From positions 7,998,001-8,062,000 of the forward strand of contig NZ_CP097263.1 in the NCBI RefSeq assembly GCF_028622115.1: a stretch of 64,000 nt of DNA. Reading direction: 5' to 3'. Under the pieces are notes generated by a model that saw only the letters and a list, made by a program, of their open reading frames with translations, ran no database searches and was not told the DNA's origin. Source of the stretch: Kutzneria chonburiensis (GTDB taxonomy: Bacteria > Actinomycetota > Actinomycetes > Mycobacteriales > Pseudonocardiaceae). Shown here piece after piece: positions 24,833-36,894 of this stretch. Made by a program: the position numbers and the translations under genes. Numbering within the stretch: position 1 is the stretch's first letter; every line of letters begins with the position of its first letter.

Positions 24833-26618
24833 GGTCGGCGGGGGAGCCGTCCTCGACGATGCGGCCGTTGTCCACGACCAGCACCCGGTCGGCGATCAGC
24901 ACGGTGGACAGCCGGTGGGCGATGATGATCGCCGTCCGGTCGGCCAGCACGGTCTCCAGCGCCGCCTGCACCGCGCGCTCGGTCGGCACGTCCAGGCTGG
25001 ACGTGGCCTCGTCGAGCACCAGCACCGACGGATCGGCCAGCAGCGCCCGGGCGAACGCCACCAGCTGCCGCTGGCCGGCCGACAGCCGGCCGCCGCGCTT
25101 GCGCACGTCGGTGTCGTAGCCCTCGGGCAGGGCGCTGATGAACTCGTGCGCCCCGACCTCGGCCGCCGCCCGCCGCACGTCGTCGGCGGTGGCGTCCGGC
25201 CGGCCCATCGCGATGTTGTCGGCCACCGACCCGGCGAACAGGAAGTTCTCCTGCGTCACCATGGTCACCGCCGACCGCAGGTCGACATCGGCCACATCCC
25301 GCAGGTTCACGCCGTCCAGCGACACCGTGCCCTTGGCCGGGTCGTAGAACCGGGCCACCAGCTTGGCCAGAGTGGACTTGCCGGCGCCGGTCGCGCCGAC
25401 CACCGCGATGGTCTGCCCGGCCGGCACGTGCAGGTCGAACTCCGGCAGCACCACCGGGGTGTCCGGGCCGTAGCGGAACTCCACGCCGTCGAAGCGCAGA
25501 TCGCCGCGCCGTCCCTGCCGGGGCAGTGACGTCGGCTCGGCCGGCTCGGCCACCGACGGCTCCTCCTCCAGCACGCCGGAGATCTTCTCCAGCGCGGCCA
25601 CCGCGGCCGAGTAGGAGTTGGCGAACATGGCCAGGTCGTCCAGCGGGTCGTAGAGCCGGCGCAGGTACAGCGTGAACGCCGCCAGCACACCCAGTTGCAG
25701 CGTGCCGTCGACGACCCGCAGCGCACCCCACGCCAGCACCACGGCCATGGTCACGTTGCCGACCAGCCGCACGGTCGCGGTGAACCGGGACATCACCTTG
25801 AACGCCTGGTTGTTGGCGTCCCGGTACTCCACGTTGACCTCGTGCAAAATCTCCTCGTTGCGGCCGTGCCGGCGGTAGGCCTGCACCGCGCGGATCCCGT
25901 TCATGGTCTCCACGAACTGCACGATCACCTTGGCCACGGCCGTGGTCGTGGCCCGGTAGGCCTTGTGCGAGCTGCGCCGGAACCAGCGCGCCACCAGGTA
26001 CACCGGGATGAAGCCGAGCAGCACCACCAGGGCCATCCGCAGATCGAGGATCAGCAGCGTGACGGCGACGCCGACCACCGTGAACAGCGAGCTGAGCAGG
26101 CCGTCGAGACCCATGTCGAGCAGGTCGTCGATGGACTCCACATCGGAGGACAACCGCGAAATGATCTTGCCTGAGGTGTAGGACTCGTGGAACGACAGGG
26201 AAAGCCGCTGCACGTGGCGGAACACCCGGTGCCGCAGGTCCAGCAGCAGGTCCTGGCCGATCCGGCCGGACAGCCGCACGAACGAGAACTTGGCGCCGGC
26301 GCTGGCCAGCCCACACACGGCATAGCCGAGCACGCACCAGACCAGCGTTGCCGGATGCCCGGCGAGCACGCCGGACACGCCGTTGTCGATCGCCGCCGCG
26401 ACCAGCAGCGGCCCGGCCAGCTGAGCCCCGTTTTCCAGCAGCACGAACACAAGCGCGAGGCCGACGGCCCAGCGGTGCGGCCGCAGCAGCGACGTCAACA
26501 GCCGGCGCGACCGGGCCTGCAAGCGGGCCGTCACGACCTTGTCGACGTTCTCGATGTCCTCGGCGGCGACGCCGCGCCAGTCGGTGGCGGTCGGTTTCGC
26601 CGTGGTCGGCGCGCTCAT
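24771..26618 (-). CDS. ABC exporter half-transporter, canonical nucleotide site
   Basis: 615 residues: six-helix transmembrane domain (about 45-340), then the ATPase with Walker A GATGAGKST, a Q-loop in VTQENFLFAGS, signature LSAGQRQ, Walker B VLVLDEATSSLD with catalytic Glu, and switch His in IIIAHRLST. It forms a heterodimer with the adjacent partner, whose Walker B Glu is replaced, as in TM287/288-type exporters. Substrate is likely a lipid, peptide or drug. The start ATG shares one base with the partner's stop (TGATG). Confidence 0.93.
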   Translation of the reverse strand: MSAPTTAKPTATDWRGVAAEDIENVDKVVTARLQARSRRLLTSLLRPHRWAVGLALVFVLLENGAQLAGPLLVAAAIDNGVSGVLAGHPATLVWCVLGYAVCGLASAGAKFSFVRLSGRIGQDLLLDLRHRVFRHVQRLSLSFHESYTSGKIISRLSSDVESIDDLLDMGLDGLLSSLFTVVGVAVTLLILDLRMALVVLLGFIPVYLVARWFRRSSHKAYRATTTAVAKVIVQFVETMNGIRAVQAYRRHGRNEEILHEVNVEYRDANNQAFKVMSRFTATVRLVGNVTMAVVLAWGALRVVDGTLQLGVLAAFTLYLRRLYDPLDDLAMFANSYSAAVAALEKISGVLEEEPSVAEPAEPTSLPRQGRRGDLRFDGVEFRYGPDTPVVLPEFDLHVPAGQTIAVVGATGAGKSTLAKLVARFYDPAKGTVSLDGVNLRDVADVDLRSAVTMVTQENFLFAGSVADNIAMGRPDATADDVRRAAAEVGAHEFISALPEGYDTDVRKRGGRLSAGQRQLVAFARALLADPSVLVLDEATSSLDVPTERAVQAALETVLADRTAIIIAHRLSTVLIADRVLVVDNGRIVEDGSPADLIGQSGRFARLHKAWLDSLA

Positions 26619-28408
26619 CAGACCGCCACCTCCTCGTCCTCGTCTTCGTCCAATGTGGACAGCAGTCGCCGGTACTCGGCGTTGCCGGCGATCAGCTCGG
26701 AATGCGTTCCCACGGCGGCGATCCGGCCGTCCACCAGCATCGCCACCCGGTCGGCCAGCTGCACCGTGCTCGACCGGTGCGCGACGACCAGCGCCGTCAC
26801 GTCGTGCAGCACGCGCCGCAGCGCCCGCTCCACCTCGCCCTCGGTGTGAACGTCCAAAGCGGACAGTGGATCGTCCAGCACCAGCACCGCCGGCTTGCCG
26901 ACCACGGCACGGGCCAGGGCCAGCCGCTGCCGCTGGCCGCCGGACAGGGACAGGCCCTGCTCGCCGACCCGGGTCGCGATGCCCCACGGCAGCTTCTCGA
27001 CGAACTCCTCAGCCTGGGCCACCCGCAGCGCCTCGTGCACGTCGTCGTCGGTCGCGTCCGGCGCACCGAGCGCCACGTTCTCCCGCACGCTGGCCGAGAA
27101 CAGCACCGGCTCCTCGAACGCCGTGGCCACGACCCGCCGCAGGTCGTCCATCCGCAGCTCGCGGACGTCGATGCCGTCGACCGTGACGCGGCCGCCGGTG
27201 ACATCGGCCAGCCGGGCCACCAGCGCGGTCAGCGCCGTCTTGCCCGAGCCGGTGCCGCCGACCAGCGCCACCGTCTCACCGGGACGGACGTCGAGGTCGA
27301 TGCCCTTGAGCACCTCGCGCGTGCCGCCGTCGTAGGCGAAGTGCACGTCCTCGAACACCAGGTGCCCGTGGACGTTCGCCGGCAGCTCCCGGGGACGCGC
27401 CGGCTCGACGATCGGGTTGATCTCGTCGCGGACCTCCCAGTACCGGTCGCACGCCGACGCCGCCATGTTGGTCTCGGCCAGCAGCCAGCCGATCGAGTCG
27501 AACGGCCAGCGCAGGTACGTGCTCACGGTGATCGCCGCGACCAGCGTGCCGGCGGTCAGGCTGCCGTTGGCGATGCCAATGCCGCCGATGGCCAGCTGCC
27601 CGGCGATGGCCAGCTCGGGCAGGCTCACCAGCACCGCCCACAGCGCCGCCATCACGCGGACCTTGTTCAGCTCGGCGCCGCGCAGCGAACGCGCCTGCGC
27701 CATGAACGACCTGGTCATGTCGCGGCCGCGGCCGAAGGCCTTGAGCACACGAATGCCCAGCACCGATTCCTCGACGGTGCTGGCCAGATCGCCCTGGAGG
27801 TCCTGGGCCCGGCGGGCGTAGACCTTGTACTTGGTTTCGAACAGGTACGACAACACCATCAGCGGCGCGCCGCAGGCGATCACCACCACGCCCAGCAGCG
27901 GCGACAGCGTGAGCAGCACGCCGACGCCGACCACCAGGATGGTCGCGTTGACCACCAGGAAGATCGACGCGAACGCGATGAACCGGCGCAGCGTGCTCAG
28001 GTCGTTGACCGCGCGGGACAGCAGCTGCCCCGACTGCCACTTGTCGTGGAACGCCACCGGCAGCCGTTGCAGCTGGTGGTAGAGGTCTTCGCGCAGCCGC
28101 ATCTCGACCGTGGTGCTCGGCCGCACGTTGAGCCGGCGTCGCGCGTAGAACAGCAGGGCCTCGATCACGCCGAGGACCAGCACCAGGCCCACCAGCCAGG
28201 GCAGCTCCGAGAGCTCGCCGCGGGCCACCGGGCCGTCGATGATCTGCTGGATGACCAGCGGAATGGACAGTCCGGCCAACATCGCGCCGAGCGCCGCCGC
28301 CAACGAGGCGAACAGCTCCAGCCGCACCGGACGCACATAGGGCCACAGCCTGCGCAGCGTGGCGAAGGATGAGCGGTGGGTGACGGACTGGCCTCCGTCG
28401 TCACTCAT
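26618..28408 (-). CDS. ABC exporter half-transporter, degenerate nucleotide site
   Basis: 596 residues: six membrane helices, then the ATPase with Walker A GGTGSGKT, signature LSGGQRQ and Walker B VLVLDDPLSALD, in which Asp replaces the catalytic Glu; switch His is kept (VVAHRSST). In heterodimeric exporters one composite site is inactive because of exactly this change. It ends in an acidic tail (DEDEDEE). First gene of the exporter operon. Confidence 0.93.
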   Translation of the reverse strand: MSDDGGQSVTHRSSFATLRRLWPYVRPVRLELFASLAAALGAMLAGLSIPLVIQQIIDGPVARGELSELPWLVGLVLVLGVIEALLFYARRRLNVRPSTTVEMRLREDLYHQLQRLPVAFHDKWQSGQLLSRAVNDLSTLRRFIAFASIFLVVNATILVVGVGVLLTLSPLLGVVVIACGAPLMVLSYLFETKYKVYARRAQDLQGDLASTVEESVLGIRVLKAFGRGRDMTRSFMAQARSLRGAELNKVRVMAALWAVLVSLPELAIAGQLAIGGIGIANGSLTAGTLVAAITVSTYLRWPFDSIGWLLAETNMAASACDRYWEVRDEINPIVEPARPRELPANVHGHLVFEDVHFAYDGGTREVLKGIDLDVRPGETVALVGGTGSGKTALTALVARLADVTGGRVTVDGIDVRELRMDDLRRVVATAFEEPVLFSASVRENVALGAPDATDDDVHEALRVAQAEEFVEKLPWGIATRVGEQGLSLSGGQRQRLALARAVVGKPAVLVLDDPLSALDVHTEGEVERALRRVLHDVTALVVAHRSSTVQLADRVAMLVDGRIAAVGTHSELIAGNAEYRRLLSTLDEDEDEEVAV

Positions 28409-28677
28409 TCGACAATCCCCCTTCGAGTTTCACCTCGACCATACGTAGGACCCCTGACAACCGACGACTGGTTTTCTGTGCTTGTTGGCGCCGCCTTCGG
28501 CGTCGCGGCTCGGCCCCTCGTGACCCCTGCCTCGCCCTTGCCGGGCGAAACAGGGGCGGGGCCTCGCACTTCGGTTTGCCAGCGCCAGCCTGCTAGCTCC
28601 AGCGCGCTGGAGGTCAAGACCGTTGTGGCTGGTCACACGGCTCGACGGCGCGCGGGAATCCGGCGCATGATGCAGAC

Positions 28678-28905
28678 ATGACGCGACCCGAGTCCGTGCA
28701 CTACCTGCGCACGGAGCCGACGATGGCGTTTCCCGACGGGCGACTGCTGGCCCGCAAGCAGCGCGAGCTCTACCTGCTGGCGCCGGACGGCTGGACGCGG
28801 CTCGGCGTCGACCGACCGGTCGACGCCAAGCCGCTGACCCGCCAGGAGGCGGAGGACTGGTGCGAGCGCGAAGGCATCGACTGGCAGGCCTTCGAAGGGC
28901 TATGA
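28678..28905 (+). CDS. Hypothetical small protein
   Basis: 75 residues from ATG 28678, with good codon bias and an ordered look: VHYLRTEPTMAFPDGRLLARKQRELYLLAPDGWTRL, then LTRQEAEDWCEREGIDW. I do not recognise the family. It is convergent with sepH, one base separating stops. The preceding 28409-28677 holds no gene that I can see, only GC-rich short inverted repeats. Confidence 0.65.
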   Translation: MTRPESVHYLRTEPTMAFPDGRLLARKQRELYLLAPDGWTRLGVDRPVDAKPLTRQEAEDWCEREGIDWQAFEGL

Positions 28906-28906
28906 C

Positions 28907-29926
28907 CTAACGCTGCGAGCGGACCCCGAGCAGGACGTCCTCCCAGGACGGCACGATCGGGTGGTTCTTCTTGCCGCGCCGCGGCGGGGCCTCCGCCTTG
29001 CGGGCGGCGGGCTGCGCATCGGGCTGGGACTGCGCCGCTGGCTGCTGCGGCACCGGCTGCTGCTTCGGCGCCTGCGCGGCGGGCGGCTGCTCGACCGGCT
29101 CCGGATCGGTGATCTCCGGCGCCGGTGCGGGCGCAGGCAGCGGCGGCTCGACGCGCGCGGCCTCCGGCTCCGGCGCTGCGGCCGGTGCGGGCTGGGGCTC
29201 GGGCGTGCGGGCGACCACGGGCTCCGGCGCCGGCTCGGGCACGACCGGCGCCGGCGGCGCCGGGGTGGCCGCGGCCTGGTGCTCCAGCTCAAGGGCCTGC
29301 CGGGCCAGCTCGGTGACCGGCCGCACGGTGCGCAGCGGCCGGTTCGGCGACGGGTCCAGCAGGTCGATGGCGTGGTCGTCGATCGGCGACACGGTGCCGC
29401 CGTGCGCGCCGGGGTGGAACGTCCAGTGCGCCCGGTTCTCCGACCTACCGGCCTGCCAGTGCGCCTGGATGATCCACTTGCCGTCCTCGCCGCGCCACGA
29501 GTCCCAGTTGACCGCGGCGTAGTCCTGGCCGCGCAGGCCGAAGGAGTGCGCGATCACCTCGCCGAGGGTCTGCACGTCCGGCCCGTCCTCGCGGATCGGG
29601 TGGGCGCGTTGGGCCAGCTCGGCGGTGCGGGACCGCTCCAGCAGCACGGGGTAGGCGAAGCGCTCGATACGGTGCGTCGGCATGTTGGCCGCCGCAGCGA
29701 CCTGGTCGACCGACTCGCCGGCGCGGATGCGGGCCTGGATCTCGCGAGGACGCATCTGGACGTCGTTCTCCGCGGCGATCTGGCCGAGGCGGGCCACGTC
29801 ACCCCGCGCGGCGGCACGCAGCCGCTCGTCGCAGGGAATGGTGTAGCGCTCGCCGCGAACGGGGTCTTCGCAGATGACAGATGTGCCGTCGTCGTCGAGT
29901 CCGACGACTCGCAGCGCTCGCATCAC
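28907..29926 (-). CDS. sepH: SepH, septation protein (DUF3071)
   Basis: 339 residues. The N-terminal DUF3071 domain (about 1-170) begins RALRVVGLDDDGTSVICED and has a helix-turn-helix (QARIRAGESVDQVAAAANMP) and WIIQAHW. A long Pro/Ala/Glu-rich linker follows, and the C-terminus carries the conserved VPSWEDVLLGVRS. In Streptomyces SepH binds FtsZ and stimulates its assembly at division sites. A second ATG one codon downstream is equally possible as the start. Confidence 0.92.
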   Translation of the reverse strand: MMRALRVVGLDDDGTSVICEDPVRGERYTIPCDERLRAAARGDVARLGQIAAENDVQMRPREIQARIRAGESVDQVAAAANMPTHRIERFAYPVLLERSRTAELAQRAHPIREDGPDVQTLGEVIAHSFGLRGQDYAAVNWDSWRGEDGKWIIQAHWQAGRSENRAHWTFHPGAHGGTVSPIDDHAIDLLDPSPNRPLRTVRPVTELARQALELEHQAAATPAPPAPVVPEPAPEPVVARTPEPQPAPAAAPEPEAARVEPPLPAPAPAPEITDPEPVEQPPAAQAPKQQPVPQQPAAQSQPDAQPAARKAEAPPRRGKKNHPIVPSWEDVLLGVRSQR

Positions 29927-29969
29927 GGCCTCCCCGATCTGTCACCTCACCACATACCGACGATAGATC

Positions 29970-29999
29970 GGCGCGCCTACTTGACGCCGTAGGCGCGCC
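29970..29999. terminator. Hairpin between serC and sepH
   Basis: Perfect 11-base stem (GGCGCGCCTAC with its complement) with 8-base loop, 108 bases after the serC stop and 44 bases before the sepH start. No T-run. Either a terminator of serC or a leader structure of sepH. Confidence 0.55.
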
Positions 30000-30106
30000 G
30001 AGTCTAACGACATCCGACCATGATCCTGCCGGATTTACTAGGTAAGACGCATGATCGGGCCGTGAGGTTCACCGTTACGGACCGTGATTTGGATCTGTGA
30101 CGGGCT

Positions 30107-31910
<1,804 letters not shown>

Positions 31911-31981
31911 TCACGGAGGCTAGCGGGTGAGAGCGCGTCCAAACTCCACCTCAGAGAGTGGTTCCGCCCCACCCGTTCACT

Positions 31982-32073
31982 CGAACGGCGCACCCCTTTT
32001 CGCTACCTGAGTGGCTCATTTGGCTTCTGGGACCAAGTGAGCCACTCAGGTAGAGCAAAAAGGGGTGCGCTCG
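31982..32073. repeat. Long imperfect palindrome after the citrate synthase gene
   Basis: Arms of about 41 bases (31982-32023 and 32033-32073) pair with a few mismatches and small bulges. The core of each arm is TGAGTGGCTCA-type sequence with a T/A-run next to it. It begins 7 bases beyond the citrate synthase stop and probably ends that transcript. Confidence 0.8.
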
Positions 32074-32080
32074 AGGGGTG

Positions 32081-33187
32081 TCAGGCGTGGGTGAGGGTGT
32101 TCCAGCCCTCGACGTCCTCGGGGCGGCGTGGGGCGGGGCCGATGTAGTGGGCGGAGGGGCGGACGAGGCGGCCGGTGCGTTTCTGCTCGAGGATGTGGGC
32201 GCACCAGCCGGCGGTGCGGGCGCAGGTGAACATGGCCGGCATCATGTGCGGCGGGACCTCGGCGAAGTCGAGGATCACGGCGGCCCAGAACTCGACGTTG
32301 GTCTCGATGGCGCGGTCGGGGCGGCGGGCGCGGAGCTCGGCCAACGCCGCCTGCTCCAAGGCGTTCGCGACCTCGTAGCGGGCGGCGCCGAGTTCACGGC
32401 AGGTACGGCGGAGAACGCGGGCACGAGGGTCCTCGGCGCGGTAGACGCGGTGGCCGAAGCCCATGAGACGGTCCCCGCGGTCGAGGATGCCGGCGACGAC
32501 GGTCTTGGCGTCGCCGATGCGTTCGACCTCCTCGATCATGGGCAGCACGCGGGCGGGGGCGCCGCCGTGCAGGGGCCCGGACATGGCGCCGATGGCCCCG
32601 GACATGGACGCGGCGACGTCGGCGCCGGTGGAGGCGATGACCCGGGCGGTGAAGGTGGAGGCGTTCATGCCGTGCTCGGCGGCGGACACGAAGTAGGCGT
32701 CGATGGCCTTGACGTGCGCGGGATCGGGGTCGCCGCGCCACCGGGTCATGAACCGCTCGGTGACGGTGGCGGACTCGTCGATCCGCCGCTGCGACACGGC
32801 CGGACGGCCGATGCCGCGGGCCGACTGGGCCACGTAGGACAGCGCCATCACGGAGGCACGGGCGAGCTGCTCGCGGGCCTGCTCGTCGGTGATGTCCAAC
32901 AGCGGCTGGTAGCCCCAGATCGGCGCGAGCATGGCCAGCGCGGCCTGCACGTCGACCCGGACGTCACCGGTGTGCACGGGAATCGGGAACGGCTCGGCCG
33001 GCGGCAAGCCCGGTCCGAACCGGCCGTCCACGAGCAGCGCCCACACATTGCCGAACGTCACCCGTCCGGCGAGATCCTCGATGTCCACGCCGCGGTAGCG
33101 CAGTGCGCCGCCGTCGCGGTCGGGTTCGGCGATCTCGGTACGAAAAGCGACAACACCTTCGAGCCCTGGCCGGAATCCGTCCTCCAT
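32081..33187 (-). CDS. Citrate synthase 2-like
   Basis: 368 residues from ATG 33187, the start that fits the family; the open frame extends 26 codons more. Conserved citrate synthase parts include YRGVDIEDL, the first active His in SGPLHGGAP, the second in [12 protein letters not shown] and the Asp in [15 protein letters not shown]. It condenses acetyl-CoA (or propionyl-CoA) with oxaloacetate. Shorter than the main TCA enzyme and typical of the second actinobacterial paralogue (CitA-like). Divergent from the urease operon. Confidence 0.9.
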   Translation of the reverse strand: MEDGFRPGLEGVVAFRTEIAEPDRDGGALRYRGVDIEDLAGRVTFGNVWALLVDGRFGPGLPPAEPFPIPVHTGDVRVDVQAALAMLAPIWGYQPLLDITDEQAREQLARASVMALSYVAQSARGIGRPAVSQRRIDESATVTERFMTRWRGDPDPAHVKAIDAYFVSAAEHGMNASTFTARVIASTGADVAASMSGAIGAMSGPLHGGAPARVLPMIEEVERIGDAKTVVAGILDRGDRLMGFGHRVYRAEDPRARVLRRTCRELGAARYEVANALEQAALAELRARRPDRAIETNVEFWAAVILDFAEVPPHMMPAMFTCARTAGWCAHILEQKRTGRLVRPSAHYIGPAPRRPEDVEGWNTLTHA

Positions 33188-33285
33188 GCCGGCAACCCTG
33201 CACCTCGCGCGGCCGATCGGCAATCGCAGGTAAACATCATGTTGCGGTCGGCGCGCAGCGGTCACCGCGTGTTAGACCTTCTGCC

Positions 33286-33588
33286 ATGCACCTGACGCCG
33301 CACGAGCGGGACAAGCTGCTGGTCCACGTGGCCGCGGACGTGGCTCGCCGCCGGTTGGACCGCGGCGTGCGGCTGAACTACCCGGAGGCGGTCGCGCTGA
33401 TCACCGATCACGTGTTGGAGGGGGCGCGTGACGGAGAGACGGTGTCGGCGCTGATGGCCAGCGGACGGCAGGTGCTGCGCCGCGACCAGGTGCAGCCGGG
33501 CATTCCGGAGATGCTGGATTCCGTGCAGGTGGAGGCCACTTTTCCGGACGGCACCAAGCTGGTCACCGTGCATGATCCGATCGCGTGA
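33286..33588 (+). CDS. ureA: Urease gamma subunit
   Basis: 100 residues, standard length. Family signatures [42 protein letters not shown] and [14 protein letters not shown] are present. It packs with UreB and UreC in the cytoplasmic urease trimer that splits urea to ammonia and carbamate. First gene of ureABCFGD; ureB follows after 7 bases. Confidence 0.97.
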   Translation: MHLTPHERDKLLVHVAADVARRRLDRGVRLNYPEAVALITDHVLEGARDGETVSALMASGRQVLRRDQVQPGIPEMLDSVQVEATFPDGTKLVTVHDPIA

Positions 33589-33595
33589 GGACCCG

Positions 33596-33901
33596 ATGAT
33601 TCCAGGCGAGATCGTTCCCGGCGACGAGCCGGTCGAGCTGAATCCCGGTCGTGAGCGGACCGTGCTGACCGTGGTCAACGCGGCCGACCGGCCGGTGCAG
33701 GTCGGTTCGCACTACCACTTCGCGGCGGCCAACCCGGGGCTGGAGTTCGACCGGAAAGCGGCCTGGGGCAAGCGGTTGGACGTGCCGGCCGGCACGTCCG
33801 TCCGGTTCGAGCCGGGCGTCGAGCGCGAGGTGACACTGGTGCCGATCGCCGGCCGGCGGGTGGTTCCGGGGCTGCGCAAGGAATGGTCGGGGGAACTATG
33901 A
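33596..33901 (+). CDS. ureB: Urease beta subunit
   Basis: 101 residues: [51 protein letters not shown], all typical. It overlaps ureC by four bases (ATGA). Start ATG 33596 is the family start; an in-frame upstream ATG at 33572 falls inside ureA. Confidence 0.97.
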   Translation: MIPGEIVPGDEPVELNPGRERTVLTVVNAADRPVQVGSHYHFAAANPGLEFDRKAAWGKRLDVPAGTSVRFEPGVEREVTLVPIAGRRVVPGLRKEWSGEL

Positions 33902-35601
33902 CGAGCATCGACCGGCACCGCTACGCCGAGCTGTTCGGCCCGACCACGGGCGACAAGATCCGGCTGGCCGACACGAACCTGTTCATCGAGGTCACCGAGG
34001 ACCGCAGCCGGGGCGCGGGCTCCGGCGACGAGGTGGTTTTCGGCGGTGGCAAGGTGATCCGCGAGTCCATGGGCCAGGGTATGGCCACGCGCGCCGACGG
34101 CGCGCCGGACGTGGTGATCACCGGCGCGGTGATCCTCGATCACTGGGGCGTGGTCAAGGCGGACGTCGGCATCCGCGACGGGCGGATCGTCGGTATCGGC
34201 AAGGCCGGCAACCCGGACACCATGGACGGCGTCGACCCGGCGCTGGTCATCGGCCCGTCCACGGAGATCGTGGCCGGCAACGGCAAGATCCTCACCGCCG
34301 GCGGCATCGACTGCCACGTGCACTTCATCTGCCCGCAGCTGGTCGACCAGGCGCTGGCCGCCGGCCTGACCACGCTGATCGGCGGCGGCACCGGCCCGGC
34401 CGAGGGTACGAAGGCGACGACCGTGACGCCGGGTTCGTGGAACCTGGCCAGGATGTTGGCCTCGATGGACTACCAGCCGGTCAACGTGTTGTTGCTGGGC
34501 AAGGGAAACACCGTCAGCGAGGAAGGGCTCTGGGAGCAGCTGCGCGGCGGGGCCGGCGGATTCAAGCTGCACGAGGACTGGGGCACAACGCCCGCGGTGA
34601 TCGACGCGGCGCTGCGGGTGGCCGACCGGTCCGGCGTGCAGGTGGCCATTCACACCGACACGTTGAACGAAGCCGGTTTCGTCGAGTCCACTGTGGACGC
34701 CATCGGCGGGCGGTCGATCAACGCCTATCACACCGAGGGGGCCGGCGGCGGGCACGCGCCGGACATCATCAAGGTGGTCGGCGAGCCCAACGTGCTGCCG
34801 TCGTCGACCAATCCGACCCGGCCGCACACCGTGAACACCCTCGACGAGCACCTGGACATGCTGGTGGTCTGCCACCACCTGAACCCGTCGGTGCCGGAGG
34901 ACCTGGCCTTCGCGGAGAGCCGGATCCGGCCGACCACCATCGCCGCCGAGGACCTGCTGCACGACATCGGGGCCATCTCGATGATCAGCTCGGACTCGCA
35001 GGCCATGGGCCGGATCGGCGAGGTGATCATCCGGACCTGGCAGACCGCGCACGTGATGAAGGAGCGCCGGGGGGTCCTTGGCGACAACGAGCGCGCGCAG
35101 CGCTACGTCGCCAAGTACACGATCAACCCGGCCATCGCGCACGGCATCGACCACGAGGTCGGGTCGGTGGAGGTGGGCAAGCTGGCCGATCTGGTGTTGT
35201 GGGAGCCCAAGTTCTTCGGCGTGCGGCCGCACATGGTGCTCAAGGGCGGGTTCGCGGCGTGGGCGGCGATGGGCGACGCCAACGCCTCGATCCCGACGCC
35301 GCAGCCGGTGCTGGCCCGGCCGATGTTCGGTGCGGCGCCTCGGGTTGCGGCAGCCAGCAGCGTGCATTTCGTGTCGCAGGCGGCGATCGATGACGGTCTG
35401 GCCGAGAGGCTGGGGCTGTCACGGCCTTTGCTGCCGGTCGCCGACACGCGGCGGCGCGGCAAGGCGGACATGATTCGCAACGACACCCTGCCCCGTGTGA
35501 CGGTCGATCCGGACAGCTTCGCCGTGCACGTGGACGGTGAGCTGGTCGAGCCGCATCCCGTGACGGAACTGCCCATGTCCCAACGTTATTTCCTGTTCTG
35601 A
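33898..35601 (+). CDS. ureC: Urease alpha subunit (catalytic)
   Basis: 567 residues, usual length. Ni ligands His140 and His142 lie in DCHVHF, the carbamylated lysine is Lys223 in [10 protein letters not shown], and active-site flap His residues are in MLVVCHHLN (the usual flap Cys-His pair is present). All catalytic residues I can check are intact, so the core enzyme should be functional if matured. It shares one base with the ureF start. Confidence 0.97.
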   Translation: MTSIDRHRYAELFGPTTGDKIRLADTNLFIEVTEDRSRGAGSGDEVVFGGGKVIRESMGQGMATRADGAPDVVITGAVILDHWGVVKADVGIRDGRIVGIGKAGNPDTMDGVDPALVIGPSTEIVAGNGKILTAGGIDCHVHFICPQLVDQALAAGLTTLIGGGTGPAEGTKATTVTPGSWNLARMLASMDYQPVNVLLLGKGNTVSEEGLWEQLRGGAGGFKLHEDWGTTPAVIDAALRVADRSGVQVAIHTDTLNEAGFVESTVDAIGGRSINAYHTEGAGGGHAPDIIKVVGEPNVLPSSTNPTRPHTVNTLDEHLDMLVVCHHLNPSVPEDLAFAESRIRPTTIAAEDLLHDIGAISMISSDSQAMGRIGEVIIRTWQTAHVMKERRGVLGDNERAQRYVAKYTINPAIAHGIDHEVGSVEVGKLADLVLWEPKFFGVRPHMVLKGGFAAWAAMGDANASIPTPQPVLARPMFGAAPRVAAASSVHFVSQAAIDDGLAERLGLSRPLLPVADTRRRGKADMIRNDTLPRVTVDPDSFAVHVDGELVEPHPVTELPMSQRYFLF

Positions 35602-36224
35602 TGTCGGCCGTGCTGCTCGTGCTGGCCGACTCCCGGTTCCCCGGCGGTGGGCACGCGCATTCCGGCGGCGTCGAGGAGGCCGCCGCGCGCGGGCTGATCA
35701 CCGACGAAGCCAGCCTGGAGTCTTTCCTCATAGGTCGGCTGCGGACGAATGGCCTTGTGTCGGCGGCCTTTGCCGCCGCGGCGGTCGACAGCGACTGGTC
35801 CACTTTGGACGCTGAGCTGGACGCGAGGACGCCGTCACCGGCGCAGCGTGCGGCCTCGCGGGCTCAAGGCAAGAGCACGCTCCGGGCCGGCCGCGCGGCC
35901 TGGCCGTCGCCGAGACTGAAGGAGCTTTCCCAGCCTCACCAAGCCATTGCCATCGGCGCACTGGTCCAGGTCGCCGGTGGAACGGCCCGTGAAGCGGCGG
36001 AGTGCGCCGCCTACCTGTCGGTCAGCGGACCGGCCAGTGCGGCGGTGCGGTTGCTCGGGCTCGATCCGTTCCAGGTCAACGCGATCGTGGCCCGGATGAA
36101 CCTCGAAGCCGTCGTCGGCGAGGCACTCAAGGGGCTGCCCATGCTGGGCGCGCCCGCGCTGGACCTGTTCGCCGACAACCACGCCAGGATCCACCAGCAG
36201 GAGGTGCGTCTCTTTGTCAGCTGA
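35601..36224 (+). CDS. ureF: Urease accessory protein UreF
   Basis: 207 residues, all-helical: [19 protein letters not shown] at the start, [13 protein letters not shown], and [11 protein letters not shown]-like [18 protein letters not shown]. It joins UreD and UreG in the complex that loads nickel and CO2. Translation is coupled to ureC (TGATG), and the 3' end contains the ureG ribosome site. Confidence 0.92.
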   Translation: MSAVLLVLADSRFPGGGHAHSGGVEEAAARGLITDEASLESFLIGRLRTNGLVSAAFAAAAVDSDWSTLDAELDARTPSPAQRAASRAQGKSTLRAGRAAWPSPRLKELSQPHQAIAIGALVQVAGGTAREAAECAAYLSVSGPASAAVRLLGLDPFQVNAIVARMNLEAVVGEALKGLPMLGAPALDLFADNHARIHQQEVRLFVS

Positions 36225-36894
36225 CCACGAGCACCCGGTGTCGTTCGACCCCACGTTCACCGTGCACGACCACCACGCCCAGGCCTCGATGGAGGGCCGC
36301 GCCGTCCGCATCGGCATCGGCGGGCCGGTCGGCAGCGGCAAGACCGCGCTGGTCGCGGCGCTGTGCCGGGCGCTGGGCGAGGAGATCGAACTCGCCGTGG
36401 TGACCAACGACATCTACACCACCGAGGACGCGGACTTCCTGCGGCGGGCCGGCGTGCTCGACCCGGCGCGGATCGAGGCCGTGCAGACCGGCTGCTGCCC
36501 GCACACCGCGATCCGCGACGACATCAGCGCCAACCTGGACGCCGTCGAAGCGCTGGAAGAGCGATTCCCCGGGCTCGATCTCGTGATCATCGAGAGCGGC
36601 GGGGACAACCTGACCGCCACTTTCAGCCGCGGTCTGGTCGACCGGCAGGTGTTCGTGGTGGACGTGGCCGGCGGCGACAAGGTGCCGCGCAAGGGCGGCC
36701 CCGGCGTCACCACCGCCGACCTGCTGGTGATCAACAAGATCGACCTGGCCGAGCTGGTCGGCGCCGACCTGGCCGTGATGACCGGCGACGCGCACCGGAT
36801 GCGCAACCACCGGCTGCCGGTGATCACGCAGTCGCTGACCCGCACTCCGGACGCGCCCGAGGTGGCCGACTGGGTGCGCAAGCAGCTGGCCTGA
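36214..36894 (+). CDS. ureG: Urease accessory GTPase UreG
   Basis: 226 residues from TTG 36214, chosen for the GGAGG 9 bases upstream; this gives a His-rich lead (HEHP, HDHH) that could hold nickel. P-loop GPVGSGKT (37-44), the conserved CPH nickel motif ([11 protein letters not shown]), ESGGDNL and [12 protein letters not shown] follow. It overlaps ureF by 11 bases and ureD by one. No ureE nickel chaperone lies nearby, and the His-rich head may compensate; that is inference. Confidence 0.95.
   Translation: MSADHEHPVSFDPTFTVHDHHAQASMEGRAVRIGIGGPVGSGKTALVAALCRALGEEIELAVVTNDIYTTEDADFLRRAGVLDPARIEAVQTGCCPHTAIRDDISANLDAVEALEERFPGLDLVIIESGGDNLTATFSRGLVDRQVFVVDVAGGDKVPRKGGPGVTTADLLVINKIDLAELVGADLAVMTGDAHRMRNHRLPVITQSLTRTPDAPEVADWVRKQLA

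Noticed and set aside
28480-28640. Possible small RNA or repeat in the gap between the ABC operon and the 28.7-kb gene
   Set aside because: Only short GC-rich inverted repeats, no consistent long stem or promoter; too weak to list.
29125-29316. Long antisense frames across sepH and other GC-rich genes
   Set aside because: GC3 bias keeps several frames open; they lack start signals and known domains, whereas the opposing genes have clear families.
36204-36224. GTG 36204 as ureG start
   Set aside because: It is in the ureF frame; TTG 36214 has the correct frame and ribosome site spacing.
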